Source: a gamma proteobacterium HTCC2207 (GTDB taxonomy: Bacteria > Pseudomonadota > Gammaproteobacteria > Pseudomonadales > Porticoccaceae). Taken from it: 64,000 nucleotides of DNA. The stretch lies in NCBI GenBank assembly GCA_000153445.1, contig CH672398.1, positions 261,230-325,229 of the forward strand, read 5' to 3'. The first letter of the stretch is position 1, and every line of letters starts with the position of its first letter. Shown here piece by piece: positions 57,142-64,000 of the stretch. The notes below the pieces were generated by a model that was not told the origin of the DNA, did no database searches, and saw only the letters and a list, made by a program, of their open reading frames with translations. Position numbers and translations under genes: made by a program.

Positions 57142-58188
57142 TTATAGACTTAAACCACCGCAGCTAACGATAGCATTCAAGTGTTCCGCATCTTCATACT
57201 TGCCCAGTTTTAGCGCGTAATTTCGTAACTCTTGTGCTGAATCTTGAAGTTTTAATATATCAGCTTTGTATTTGTTGGAGTTCGCTGTCCAATCTTCGCT
57301 ATTCGTTTCGGGTGGTTTTGCTTCACCTAATCTTTGTCTTTTTAGTATTTCAAATACCATATCGTCAACTTGATTTCTATTGTAATCATTTAGCCATGAC
57401 ATCAGACTGGCTTTTCTAGCACCAGCTAAAACACAATCACCTATCGTCTCATTTGCTTTGTTATTACTTATAAACTGCGATGTGAGTAGGCTGCGTGAAG
57501 GAACATTGTCTGTAGATGTTTTTTTGGAATCCTGATCCCAACCATTAGTAGCAATACCATACAGCTCTGCCGCCGCCCCACCTTTGATTGTCCAGCCATT
57601 TTGGGCGCTGCAATACCACATTGTTCTTTCATACAGCCTGTCACCTACTTCAACGCTGGTCATGCTGCTGTAATAGTCGTTCAATGCCTGAAGCTCTTCT
57701 TTGGGTAGGTCGCAAGTGATCCTTTCTTCGCCTTCAAGCTGCATTTTTTTCAGATAGGGAGCGTGAAACAGGATTTAACCTTTATCAGCTACAAAGCGTT
57801 TCGTGCCTCCTAAGAAAGCAACAGCGCATGACGAAGCACACATCTTATCGTCAGAGATGATAGTTGTTACGCCTCGATCCCTAAAAACCTTACCTAGCTT
57901 ATATCCATCGTCCAGATTTCCGCCACCCGACTCAAGCGTAACTTCTATGGGCGAGACAACTTCACCATCTTCGCCTAAGCACGGCGCTCTCTGATCTATT
58001 AGCTTGCCCACTGCAAATGTAATGTCTGGGCCGATCGACCCAGTGACCAATATTGAATGCTTGCTACCAGTAACACAGCTGGAGCTAGACGTGTCAGAAC
58101 TCGTCTCTATTACTAAGTCATCAATGTAATAAGTTTTAGCAGAAACATTCAGCGTTAGAAAGGCAGTGATCAGTAGTGCAAGTCTCAT
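57142..58188 (-). pseudogene. Exported ClpP/crotonase-like serine protease gene split by an in-frame TAA
   Basis: The first part (58188-57775) has a signal peptide (MRLALLITAFLTLNVSA), then LESGGGNLDDGYKLGKVFRDRGVTT and DDKMCASSCAVAFLGGTKRFVADKG, the SxGG and nucleophile region (C-x-S-S-C) of COG3904-type ClpP-like proteins. TAA at 57775-57777 follows. The same frame then continues ILFHAPYLKKMQLEGEERIT, containing the FHAP histidine that the family has right after this point, and runs to 57142. The stop therefore separates the Ser from the His of one enzyme. The 200-residue distal frame could start at ATG 57744 but would lack a signal peptide and nucleophile. Confidence 0.82.
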
Positions 58189-58270
58189 ACCGGGTAACTC
58201 TTGTTAATTAATGCATCAACTATATAGAACAGATGGAGTTATTCAAGGATGACTAGCAACTAACGAATGA

Positions 58271-58440
58271 GCAGCTTTTTTGAAGTGGGCTTATTAAGTA
58301 CCCGTGCAGATACAGTAACAATCCCACGCCACCGTAGCCCCTCCCGCCCCTCTAAAGGATTATCAGGCACACAATTACTCAAGGAGCGCCTTGTGTCAGT
58401 CTGATGGTAGACAAAATGGTAGACGTGGATGTGCCTTTGA
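58271..58440 (-). repeat. Right arm of the island's inverted repeat
   Basis: Reverse-complement partner of the left arm at 53222-53403, 12 bp shorter because it has one GTCTACCATTTT unit fewer. On the plus strand its end reads MVDKMVDVDVPLK and stays open to a TAA at about 58500, like the first codons of a lost gene. It is 15 bp from the stop of the convergently placed XRE regulator gene. Confidence 0.88.
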
Positions 58441-58455
58441 AAGTTACTGCAGTTC

Positions 58456-58821
58456 TTAGATCATATAATTGGCGTCAAAAGGGAGTACGTAGGGTAGTTT
58501 AAGAGAGTTATTTGCGAGTCTGAGAAGAACAATTGACCTTTCACTAGCGCTAAGACGCTCGATGTTTTCGCAAAGCTCATCCAAAGAGGCCTCATTACTG
58601 AAAAAGGCCTCTTTGGAAGGAGACCGATACATAGAGCCAGGCGTCACATCAAAGAAATTGGCTAAACGCTCCATTGAGTCATGACGAGGATTCAAAGTAA
58701 CTTCACAAAGAATACGATTAATTGTGGGTTGTGCAACACCAGTGGCACGGGAGAGCGCATTTTGTGAAATGTCACGCTCTTTCATTAATTTGGATAGACG
58801 CATGCTAATGGTATTATTCAT
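58456..58821 (-). CDS. XRE-family helix-turn-helix regulator
   Basis: 121 residues. The first 60 are a Cro/CI-type domain (MRLSKLMKERDISQNALSRATGVAQPTINRILCEVTLNPRHDSMERLANFFDVTP). The C-terminal half is short and helical (LDELCENIERLSASERSIVLLRLANNSLKLP), too small for a LexA-like protease. Such proteins control prophage or island functions. It is the only regulator left between the repeat arms and tRNA-Leu, which fits the remains of an integrated element. Confidence 0.88.
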   Translation of the reverse strand: MNNTISMRLSKLMKERDISQNALSRATGVAQPTINRILCEVTLNPRHDSMERLANFFDVTPGSMYRSPSKEAFFSNEASLDELCENIERLSASERSIVLLRLANNSLKLPYVLPFDANYMI

Positions 58822-59225
58822 ACGACATTATCGACCTATACTTCCACAGATATATATACCGCGTTAGGGTAGTGCAAGCGTAGTTAGCGATCTAACGCAG
58901 GGAATAATAGCTTAAGAGTTAAAGCCCTCCAGTACATAAGTATCTCAGTAACAGAGATGATGTCTTCCAAAAGCTCATTGAAGTTACACCCAACATTTAG
59001 ATTGTGCCTTCGTACGTGGGTGCATCATAAAATGTAGCTTTTTGAAATGGGCTTATTTTGTATGTGGGCAGGTACAGTAACAATCCCATGCCACCTTAGC
59101 CCCTCCCCGGTAGGGTAGAGGTTTTTCTGGAAATAAGTAGGTGACCACTTATTTTACCACTTTTGGAGATATAGGTTGTGTGAAGCCATGTATAACAAGG
59201 CTTATAGCGGGGCTTGTCACTAATA
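58822..59225. other. Gap between the XRE gene and tRNA-Leu, holding a third repeat copy
   Basis: No gene seen. It includes the XRE promoter side, the partial repeat copy at 59036-59108, and about 110 bp directly 3' of tRNA-Leu, where integrative elements usually leave an attachment site. No duplicate of the tRNA 3' end was found elsewhere in the window. Confidence 0.5.
59036..59108 (-). repeat. Third, partial copy of the island repeat
   Basis: About 70 bp (AGCTTTTTGAAATGGGCTTA through TAGCCCCTCCC) in the same orientation as the right arm but closer in sequence to the left arm (both have the TACAAAATAAGCC stretch that the right arm lacks). Only the inner half of the repeat is kept. Confidence 0.82.
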
Positions 59226-59312
59226 TGGTGCCCAGGAGAGGACTTGAACCTCCACCCCCTTGCGAGGACTAGCACCTGAAGCTAGCGCGTCTACCAATTT
59301 CGCCACCTGGGC
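59226..59312 (-). tRNA. tRNA-Leu (anticodon CAG)
   Basis: 87 nt on the minus strand including encoded CCA. It starts GCCCAGGTGGCGAAATTGGT. The anticodon arm CTAGC-TTCAGGT-GCTAG gives CAG. There is a long variable arm as in class II tRNAs, and T-arm GGAGG-TTCAAGT-CCTCT. The acceptor stem GCCCAGG pairs with CCTGGGC. Confidence 0.95.
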
Positions 59313-59452
59313 ATAGCAATAAAACTTGTCTTACTCTTCAAGATGCAACCCTTGGGATAGACCATCTCAATAGTGCCTTGCAGCACCCAATTCCGCTATG
59401 GCTGTGAACCTCTTCAAGCCAAAACCTGCAGTCGCTCACACAGCGGGCGCGA

Positions 59453-59481
59453 ACTATAGTAACCGCGGAAGATTTTGTCAA
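59453..59481 (-). promoter_or_regulatory. Sigma70 promoter of tRNA-Leu
   Basis: On the minus strand TTGACA (59481-59476) and TATAGT (59458-59453) with a 17-bp spacer, almost consensus. It leaves a leader of about 130 nt before the tRNA, longer than usual. Confidence 0.8.
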
Positions 59482-59657
59482 TTGCCTATCTGTAAATTAG
59501 TTATTTTGTGATCCAGTTTCTCCGCCAGTGGTGCGGGTTTTGCCAGTATTTACAGGTCGCAGGTATTAGTCGTGGATGCTCTGAAGGGCTTGCCATAGAT
59601 GGGTCGACAGGGACGATTAGTGGTGACATATTTCTGCAAACTTACAAGGAGTTAGAC

Positions 59658-59978
59658 ATGTTAAAAACAAGTAAAAAAATCCTTTTGATCGGCGCTTCCC
59701 TAATTGTTTTAGCGGGATCGGCACCTGCGATAGCAGCACCTGCTGAAAAAACCAGATCGCCGGTTTCTGAACAGACTCAGCAGCAAGTCAATATCAATAG
59801 TGCTTCGGCGGTTGATATTGCTAAGTCGCTTGAAGGGGTGGGGCTGAAAACAGCAGAGGCAATCGTGGCTTATCGTGATGCTCATGGTGCTTTTAAAAGT
59901 CTCGAGTCGATTACCATGGTCAAAGGTGTTGGCAGCAAGACACTGAAGAAAAATTCTGCGCGTATTTTACTCAAATAA
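59658..59978 (+). CDS. ComEA-like helix-hairpin-helix protein
   Basis: 106 residues. The signal peptide is MLKTSKKILLIGASLIVLAGSAPAIAAPA. A ComEA-type HhH domain follows: VNINSASAVDIAKSLEGVGLKTAEAIVAYRDAHGAFKSLESITMVKGVGSKTLKKNSARILL. It would bind DNA in the periplasm, possibly in DNA uptake. AAGGAG precedes the ATG at 59658; the frame is open further upstream without a signal peptide. A terminator follows directly. Confidence 0.9.
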   Translation: MLKTSKKILLIGASLIVLAGSAPAIAAPAEKTRSPVSEQTQQQVNINSASAVDIAKSLEGVGLKTAEAIVAYRDAHGAFKSLESITMVKGVGSKTLKKNSARILLK

Positions 59979-59998
59979 TCAGACTAGTCATGTAGAAT

Positions 59999-60029
59999 AA
60001 TCCGGTCGCTCAGGCGGCCGGATTTTTTT
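59999..60029 (+). terminator. Terminator after the ComEA-like gene
   Basis: AATCCGG...CCGGATT stem with inner TCGC/GCGG pairing and a run of seven T, about 20 bp after the stop. Confidence 0.85.
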
Positions 60030-60074
60030 ATGGGATGAAAAAATGGGCACTGTAGTTAAAGGGCAGTTTTATCA

Positions 60075-61847
60075 ATGAGTACTGACGCACTAATCACACT
60101 TGGCGTATTGCTAGTATTTCTGGGCATTATTATTCGTGGCCGCCTTGCTGTGGATTTTGCCTTGGCTGCTGCCATGGTGGCGCTGTTAGTGTTTGGGGTG
60201 TTGACACCCAATGAAGCTTTTTCTGGCTTTTCCAATCCAGCCCTGTTTATTATTGCTTGTTTCTATGTGGTTGCCTCGGCTCTAAAAGAGAGTGGTGCGC
60301 TGCACTGGTGGGTGATGCGCTGGCTCGGCAACAGCGGTTCGATCAAGGGGGCTATCCCGCGGATTATGGGGCCGGTGGCAGTCACTAGTTCGATGATCAG
60401 TAATACGCCGGTGGTGGCGATCTTTATTCCCTTGATTCAGGATTGGGCGCGACGCCACAATTTGTCTGTCTCTAAGCTGCTTATTCCCTTGAGTTATGCC
60501 TCTATTTTAGGAGGCACCTGCACACTGATTGGTACCAGCACGAATATTTTGGTTGTGGGTATGTTGCAGAGCACAACTGAAGCCAATAGTTTGAGTTTGT
60601 TTAGTCCGGCCCTGATTGGTATTCCCTTGGTGATCTTAGGTATTGTCTATTTTGTGCTTATCGGCCATCGCTTGCTTCCCGACCGCGGAGGCCTGGTAGA
60701 AAGCATGCCGGATACCCGTGAGTATGCGGTGAGCATGCGCGTGGAAGAGGGCGGCCCCTTGGCGGGCATGTCAATTGCCGATGCTGGCCTGCGTCATCTG
60801 CAGTTCAGTTTTCTATCTGAGATTCAGTCGAAGGGCCATATTATTCCAGCCGTAGGGCCGGAGGAGATTCTCAGTGGTAACGATATATTGATATTTGTTG
60901 GTCAGCCCGAAGGGGTTAGTGAGCTGCGCCAATTCCGCGGTCTGGTGCCGGCTGAAGGCGAAGTGTTAAAGCTCGATGTGCCCTATAGTTCAAGAGCATT
61001 GATTGAAGCTGTGATCTCTCCAGTCTCGAATATGGTTGGCAAGACAGTTAAGGCCTCTAGTTTCAGAACTATGTTTGGTGGCGTGATTCTCTCAGTGTCG
61101 CGCAATGGCGACAGGATCAATCAAAAGGTTGGCAGCATTGTGCTCCGAGCTGGTGATACTTTATTGCTGGAGGCGGCTCGCGGCTTTGTCCGTCGCCATC
61201 GCTACAGTCGCGATTTTTTACTGCTAAGCCGTATTGACGATGCCAGTATTCCAGATGTGAGCAAGGCTCCGGTAGCTCTGGGGTTGTTGGGGCTTTTTGT
61301 GGCTGTCGTGGTGTCAGGACTTATGTCACTCGTGGCTGCGTCACTGTTGCTTGTGGTGGCTCTGGCGGTAACCGGCTGTATCTCCATGGAATTCGCTCAG
61401 CGCAGTATTGATTTTAGAGTTCTGATGGCAATAGGAGCCTCTTTGGCACTGGGTTTTGCTTTGCAAAAAACCGGGCTTGCAGATCTTGGAGCTCAGGGGA
61501 TTATCGTGTTGGCAGACGGCAATCCCTTCGTTAACCTAGTGCTCCTCTATGTAGCCACAGTGATAGCCACGGAATTAATTACTAATAACGCCGCAGCGGT
61601 GTTGATGTTTCCATTGGCTCAGGCATTAAGTGCTGAGCTAGAAGCGAGCTTATTGCCCTTTGTGATGATAATAATGTTCGCTGCATCGGCGAGTTTCTTG
61701 ACGCCATTCGGCTATCAAACTAACCTCATGGTTCAAGGGCCGGGTGGCTACCATTCTGCCGACTATTTTCGGGTCGGTGTTTTGCTGAGTCTTATGGTTG
61801 GTATCACCGTGGTATTTTTGGTGCCAGTATTTTGGCCTCTATACTGA
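60075..61847 (+). CDS. SLC13-family permease with two TrkA-C domains
   Basis: 590 residues. N-terminal TM segments contain SNPALFIIACFYVVASALKESGALHWW and SSMISNTPVVAIFIPLIQDWARR, then ILGGTCTLIGTSTNILVVGML, the SLC13/CitMHS SNT and TxTN binding motifs. Residues ~215-385 are two cytosolic RCK/TrkA-C modules (EEGGPLAGMSIADAGLRH... and SNMVGKTVKASSFRTMF). The second membrane half has ELITNNAAAVLMFPLAQAL. Such permeases carry sulphate, dicarboxylates or similar anions with Na+; the substrate is not clear. Confidence 0.92.
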   Translation: MSTDALITLGVLLVFLGIIIRGRLAVDFALAAAMVALLVFGVLTPNEAFSGFSNPALFIIACFYVVASALKESGALHWWVMRWLGNSGSIKGAIPRIMGPVAVTSSMISNTPVVAIFIPLIQDWARRHNLSVSKLLIPLSYASILGGTCTLIGTSTNILVVGMLQSTTEANSLSLFSPALIGIPLVILGIVYFVLIGHRLLPDRGGLVESMPDTREYAVSMRVEEGGPLAGMSIADAGLRHLQFSFLSEIQSKGHIIPAVGPEEILSGNDILIFVGQPEGVSELRQFRGLVPAEGEVLKLDVPYSSRALIEAVISPVSNMVGKTVKASSFRTMFGGVILSVSRNGDRINQKVGSIVLRAGDTLLLEAARGFVRRHRYSRDFLLLSRIDDASIPDVSKAPVALGLLGLFVAVVVSGLMSLVAASLLLVVALAVTGCISMEFAQRSIDFRVLMAIGASLALGFALQKTGLADLGAQGIIVLADGNPFVNLVLLYVATVIATELITNNAAAVLMFPLAQALSAELEASLLPFVMIIMFAASASFLTPFGYQTNLMVQGPGGYHSADYFRVGVLLSLMVGITVVFLVPVFWPLY

Positions 61848-61977
61848 CATTAGTTAATCTGATTACTTCATTAAATCACGCTATAATCCCGCGCAAAATT
61901 ATTATCGCAAGGTTATTGTCCTAGCTGCCCAAGGCTTTGGATGATGGCTATTACACATTTACATTAGAGAGAGACGA

Positions 61978-63345
61978 ATGACCGACCTGACATGCTTTAA
62001 AGCCTATGATATCCGCGGCCAACTTGGAATTGAATTAGATGAGGAGATAGCTTATCGCATTGGTCGCGCCTACGCGGAGTTCCTCAAGCCCAAAAGCATT
62101 GTTTTAGGTGGAGATATCCGCCTTACCAGCGAGGCGCTCAAGGCTGCGCTCAGCGAGGGGATTCGCGATGCCGGCGCCGATGTTATTGATATTGGAATGG
62201 TCGGTACCGAAGAAGTCTATTTCGCTACCTCCTTTCTCAATGCTGATGGCGGTATTGAAGTGACTGCTAGTCACAACCCGATTGACCACAACGGTATGAA
62301 GCCGATCCGCGAGGGCTCAAGACCTATCAGTTCGGATACTGGACTGCTGGATATTAAGCGCCTTGCTGAAGAGAATGATTTTCCAGCCATTGATTCAGCT
62401 GCTCGGGGTGGGTATAAAAAACTGTCGGTCCTCGATGACTATCTGGATCATCTGCTGGGTTATATCGATAACAGCGCGATCACGCCGTTAAAAATAGTAA
62501 TGAATGCGGGTAATGGTGCTGCTGGTCATGTGGTCGATGCGATTGAGGCGCGCTTTGCTGAACTGAAGCTGCCCATCGAAATTGTTAAAATATTTAATCA
62601 GCCAGATGGCACATTTCCAAACGGCATCCCCAACCCAATCCTTCATGAAAATCGCGCGCCGACCATTGATGCAGTATTAGAGCACAGGGCTGATATGGGC
62701 ATTGCCTGGGACGGTGACTTCGATCGCTGCTTCCTGGTGGATGAGAAGGGTCACTTTATTGAGGGTTACTATATTGTTGGTCTGCTCGCTGAAGCCTTTC
62801 TGTTAAAAAATCCGGGTGCCAAAATTGTTCATGATCCGCGCCTGACTTGGAACACCATTGATGTGGTTAAAAAGGGCGGCGGTGAAGCGATTCAGTCAAA
62901 GACCGGCCATGCTTTTATCAAAGAGCGGATGCGGTCTGAGGATGCGGTTTACGGTGGCGAGATGAGTGCTCATCACTACTTTAGAGACTTCTTCTATTGC
63001 GACAGCGGCATGATTCCTTGGCTGCTCGTGATGGAACTGATAACGCGGAGTGGCAAACCGCTCTCCGCGTTAGTTGATGAGATGGTGGAGGCTTATCCTT
63101 CCCCCGGTGAGATCAATCGCAAAATCGCCGATCCCGCCGCCGCGATACAGCGTGTGCGTGAACATTATGAGGCCAGTGCCTTAATAGTTGACGAAATCGA
63201 TGGCGTTTCAATGGAATTTACACAGTGGCGCTTCAATCTGCGTATGAGTAACACTGAGCCAGTCGTGAGACTTAACCTAGAAACCCGTGGTGACAGGGAA
63301 CTCTTAACCAAATGTCAGCAGGAGCTTCTTGCACTACTCGATTGA
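61978..63345 (+). CDS. cpsG: Phosphomannomutase / phosphoglucomutase
   Basis: 455 residues. It interconverts mannose-6-P and mannose-1-[12 protein letters not shown] opens the protein. [15 protein letters not shown] contains the phospho-serine TASHNP loop, [12 protein letters not shown] binds Mg2+, [19 protein letters not shown] recognises the sugar, and [16 protein letters not shown] binds phosphate. Its product is the substrate of ManC at 14.8-16.2 kb. It sits just before rfaH, as in loci for capsule, O-antigen or exopolysaccharide. GAGAGAGACG precedes the ATG. Confidence 0.92.
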   Translation: MTDLTCFKAYDIRGQLGIELDEEIAYRIGRAYAEFLKPKSIVLGGDIRLTSEALKAALSEGIRDAGADVIDIGMVGTEEVYFATSFLNADGGIEVTASHNPIDHNGMKPIREGSRPISSDTGLLDIKRLAEENDFPAIDSAARGGYKKLSVLDDYLDHLLGYIDNSAITPLKIVMNAGNGAAGHVVDAIEARFAELKLPIEIVKIFNQPDGTFPNGIPNPILHENRAPTIDAVLEHRADMGIAWDGDFDRCFLVDEKGHFIEGYYIVGLLAEAFLLKNPGAKIVHDPRLTWNTIDVVKKGGGEAIQSKTGHAFIKERMRSEDAVYGGEMSAHHYFRDFFYCDSGMIPWLLVMELITRSGKPLSALVDEMVEAYPSPGEINRKIADPAAAIQRVREHYEASALIVDEIDGVSMEFTQWRFNLRMSNTEPVVRLNLETRGDRELLTKCQQELLALLD

Positions 63346-63413
63346 TTTGCTTTGTAGCAGTTCAACCTCGCGTATTAATTTAGCAAGTGGATAAAATTTC
63401 ACAGGGTTTAGCG

Positions 63414-63923
63414 ATGGAAAGTTGGTTTTTACTCCAGACAAAGTCAAAGCAGGAAGGCAGGGCGGTTGAAAACCTTGAGCGTCAGGGCGTTAAATCATTT
63501 TGCCCAATGATAAAGGTTGAGAAGCTTTCTCGAGGCTCGCGGGTGGTTAAGGAGGAAGCCTTGTTTCCAGGCTACTTATTTGTCAATTTTGATCAGTCGT
63601 CGGTCTCCTCAACCACTGTTCGCTCGACCCGAGGTGTGAGTCATTTTGTCACCAGTGCAGGCCTGCCAGTAAAGGTTCCTGAGTCACTTATAAATCAGCT
63701 CATGCTGCGCACCGATGCGGGCAATGATGAAACGGTATCCAGTCTTCCCAGCAAGGGTGAAAGGTTACAGATCATTGACGGCCCCTTTCGCGGTCTTAAT
63801 GCTGTATTTTCTCAGCCAGATGGCGATCGGCGAGCTATAGTATTAATCAATCTATTGAATCAACAGGTTTCGGCGTCATTGCCTTTTGCCAGTTTGGTAG
63901 CTGACGAGCGGGTTGACGTCTAA
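63414..63923 (+). CDS. rfaH: Transcription antitermination protein RfaH (NusG paralog)
   Basis: 169 residues. The NGN domain (SWFLLQTKSKQEGRAVENLERQGVKSFCPMIKVEKL, EALFPGYLFVNFD, RSTRGVSHFV) is followed by a C-terminal KOW-like domain (KGERLQIIDGPFRGLNAVFSQPDGDRRAIVLINLLNQ). RfaH binds RNA polymerase at an ops element and prevents early termination of long surface-polysaccharide operons. AGGG lies eight bases before the ATG at 63414, preferred to the GTG at 63387. No ops sequence lies in the 77 bp that remain. Confidence 0.9.
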   Translation: MESWFLLQTKSKQEGRAVENLERQGVKSFCPMIKVEKLSRGSRVVKEEALFPGYLFVNFDQSSVSSTTVRSTRGVSHFVTSAGLPVKVPESLINQLMLRTDAGNDETVSSLPSKGERLQIIDGPFRGLNAVFSQPDGDRRAIVLINLLNQQVSASLPFASLVADERVDV

Positions 63924-64000
63924 GTACCTTAAATTAGTATCGTAATTTAAGTATCAGTAGTTTTAGTGTGAGAAGTCTAGGTCGAGTACTTGAATTTGAG

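Noticed and set aside
30615-57777. Recoding of TAA as a sense codon, because TAA interrupts GntR, IS256 and ClpP-like genes (twice after GGT)
   Set aside because: TAA is the normal stop of many intact genes here (for example pseudopilin neighbours, glpD cluster, dbpA-side genes), and the interrupted genes lie largely in decaying regions; independent nonsense mutations or errors are more likely.
53222-58440. Intact composite transposon
   Set aside because: The arms contain no complete transposase and the one transposase inside belongs to IS256, whose terminal repeats are short; the arms are not its ends.
59100-59225. Integrase gene fragment beside tRNA-Leu
   Set aside because: I could not read any tyrosine-recombinase motif in the six frames of this short stretch, so only the repeat and context are reported.
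63924-64000. ops element for RfaH
   Set aside because: No GGCGGTAG-type sequence is seen in the remaining 77 bp.

Overview
The window looks like part of the chromosome of a marine, heterotrophic gammaproteobacterium. The evidence is the bamD <- -> rluD-pgeF ... clpB neighbourhood, a Pseudomonas/Shewanella-type PurC, RfaH, DbpA, a long TonB-dependent receptor, a BCCT transporter and a DmdC-like acyl-CoA dehydrogenase. The overall feel is that of the SAR92/Porticoccaceae/Cellvibrionales group. That placement is an inference from gene content; there is no rRNA here to confirm it. Base composition is moderate, with AT-rich gaps.

Layout. 1-1.8 kb: the 5' part of purC and an SDR39U1-type epimerase. 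1.8-12.6 kb: a lipid- or glycerol-flavoured cluster consisting of an FGGY kinase, a GlpD-like dehydrogenase, an alkyl-DHAP-synthase-like FAD protein, a divergent AraC regulator, an epimerase, an SDR and a TonB receptor. 12.6-16.2 kb: an AT-rich gap, then ugd (with an apparent frameshift near its 3' end) and manC for nucleotide sugars. 16.3-19 kb: tRNA-Val, a short pseudopilin, nadE and bamD. 19.2-27 kb: a housekeeping block, rluD-pgeF-rplU-rpmA-obgE-proB-clpB, with recognisable sigma70 and sigma32 promoters. 27-37.8 kb: regulators and hypotheticals (two LuxR-like proteins, a broken GntR gene, a cysteine-synthase-like enzyme, a GAF-PAS-GGDEF-EAL protein with an odd EAL domain, a rhodanese). 37.9-47.8 kb: BCCT transporter, CotH-kinase lipoprotein, MFS transporter, CoA-transferase, acyl-CoA dehydrogenase and dbpA. 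47.9-52.3 kb: a zinc-limitation gene set (two COG0523/CobW GTPases, DUF1826, Zur, MerC-like) with a Zur-like operator. 53.2-59.3 kb: an eroded accessory island. It is framed by ~170-182 bp inverted repeats with a third partial copy beside tRNA-Leu(CAG), and it contains a decayed IS256-type transposase, a Cys-rich secreted protein, small orphan genes and a ClpP-like gene split by a stop codon. 59.6-64 kb: ComEA-like HhH protein, SLC13 permease, phosphomannomutase and RfaH; RfaH at the edge suggests that a polysaccharide locus follows.

How the parts could work together. ugd, manC, the phosphomannomutase and rfaH would all feed surface polysaccharide synthesis. The zinc block looks like a Zur-controlled metallochaperone system. 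The 3.4-9.7 kb cluster is the best candidate for a poorly described pathway: its enzyme set matches the chemistry of making or breaking glycerol ether lipids. At least four genes are visibly damaged (ugd, the GntR regulator, the IS256 transposase, the ClpP-like gene). They are spread over conserved and accessory regions, so some of the lesions could be assembly errors and need read-level checking.
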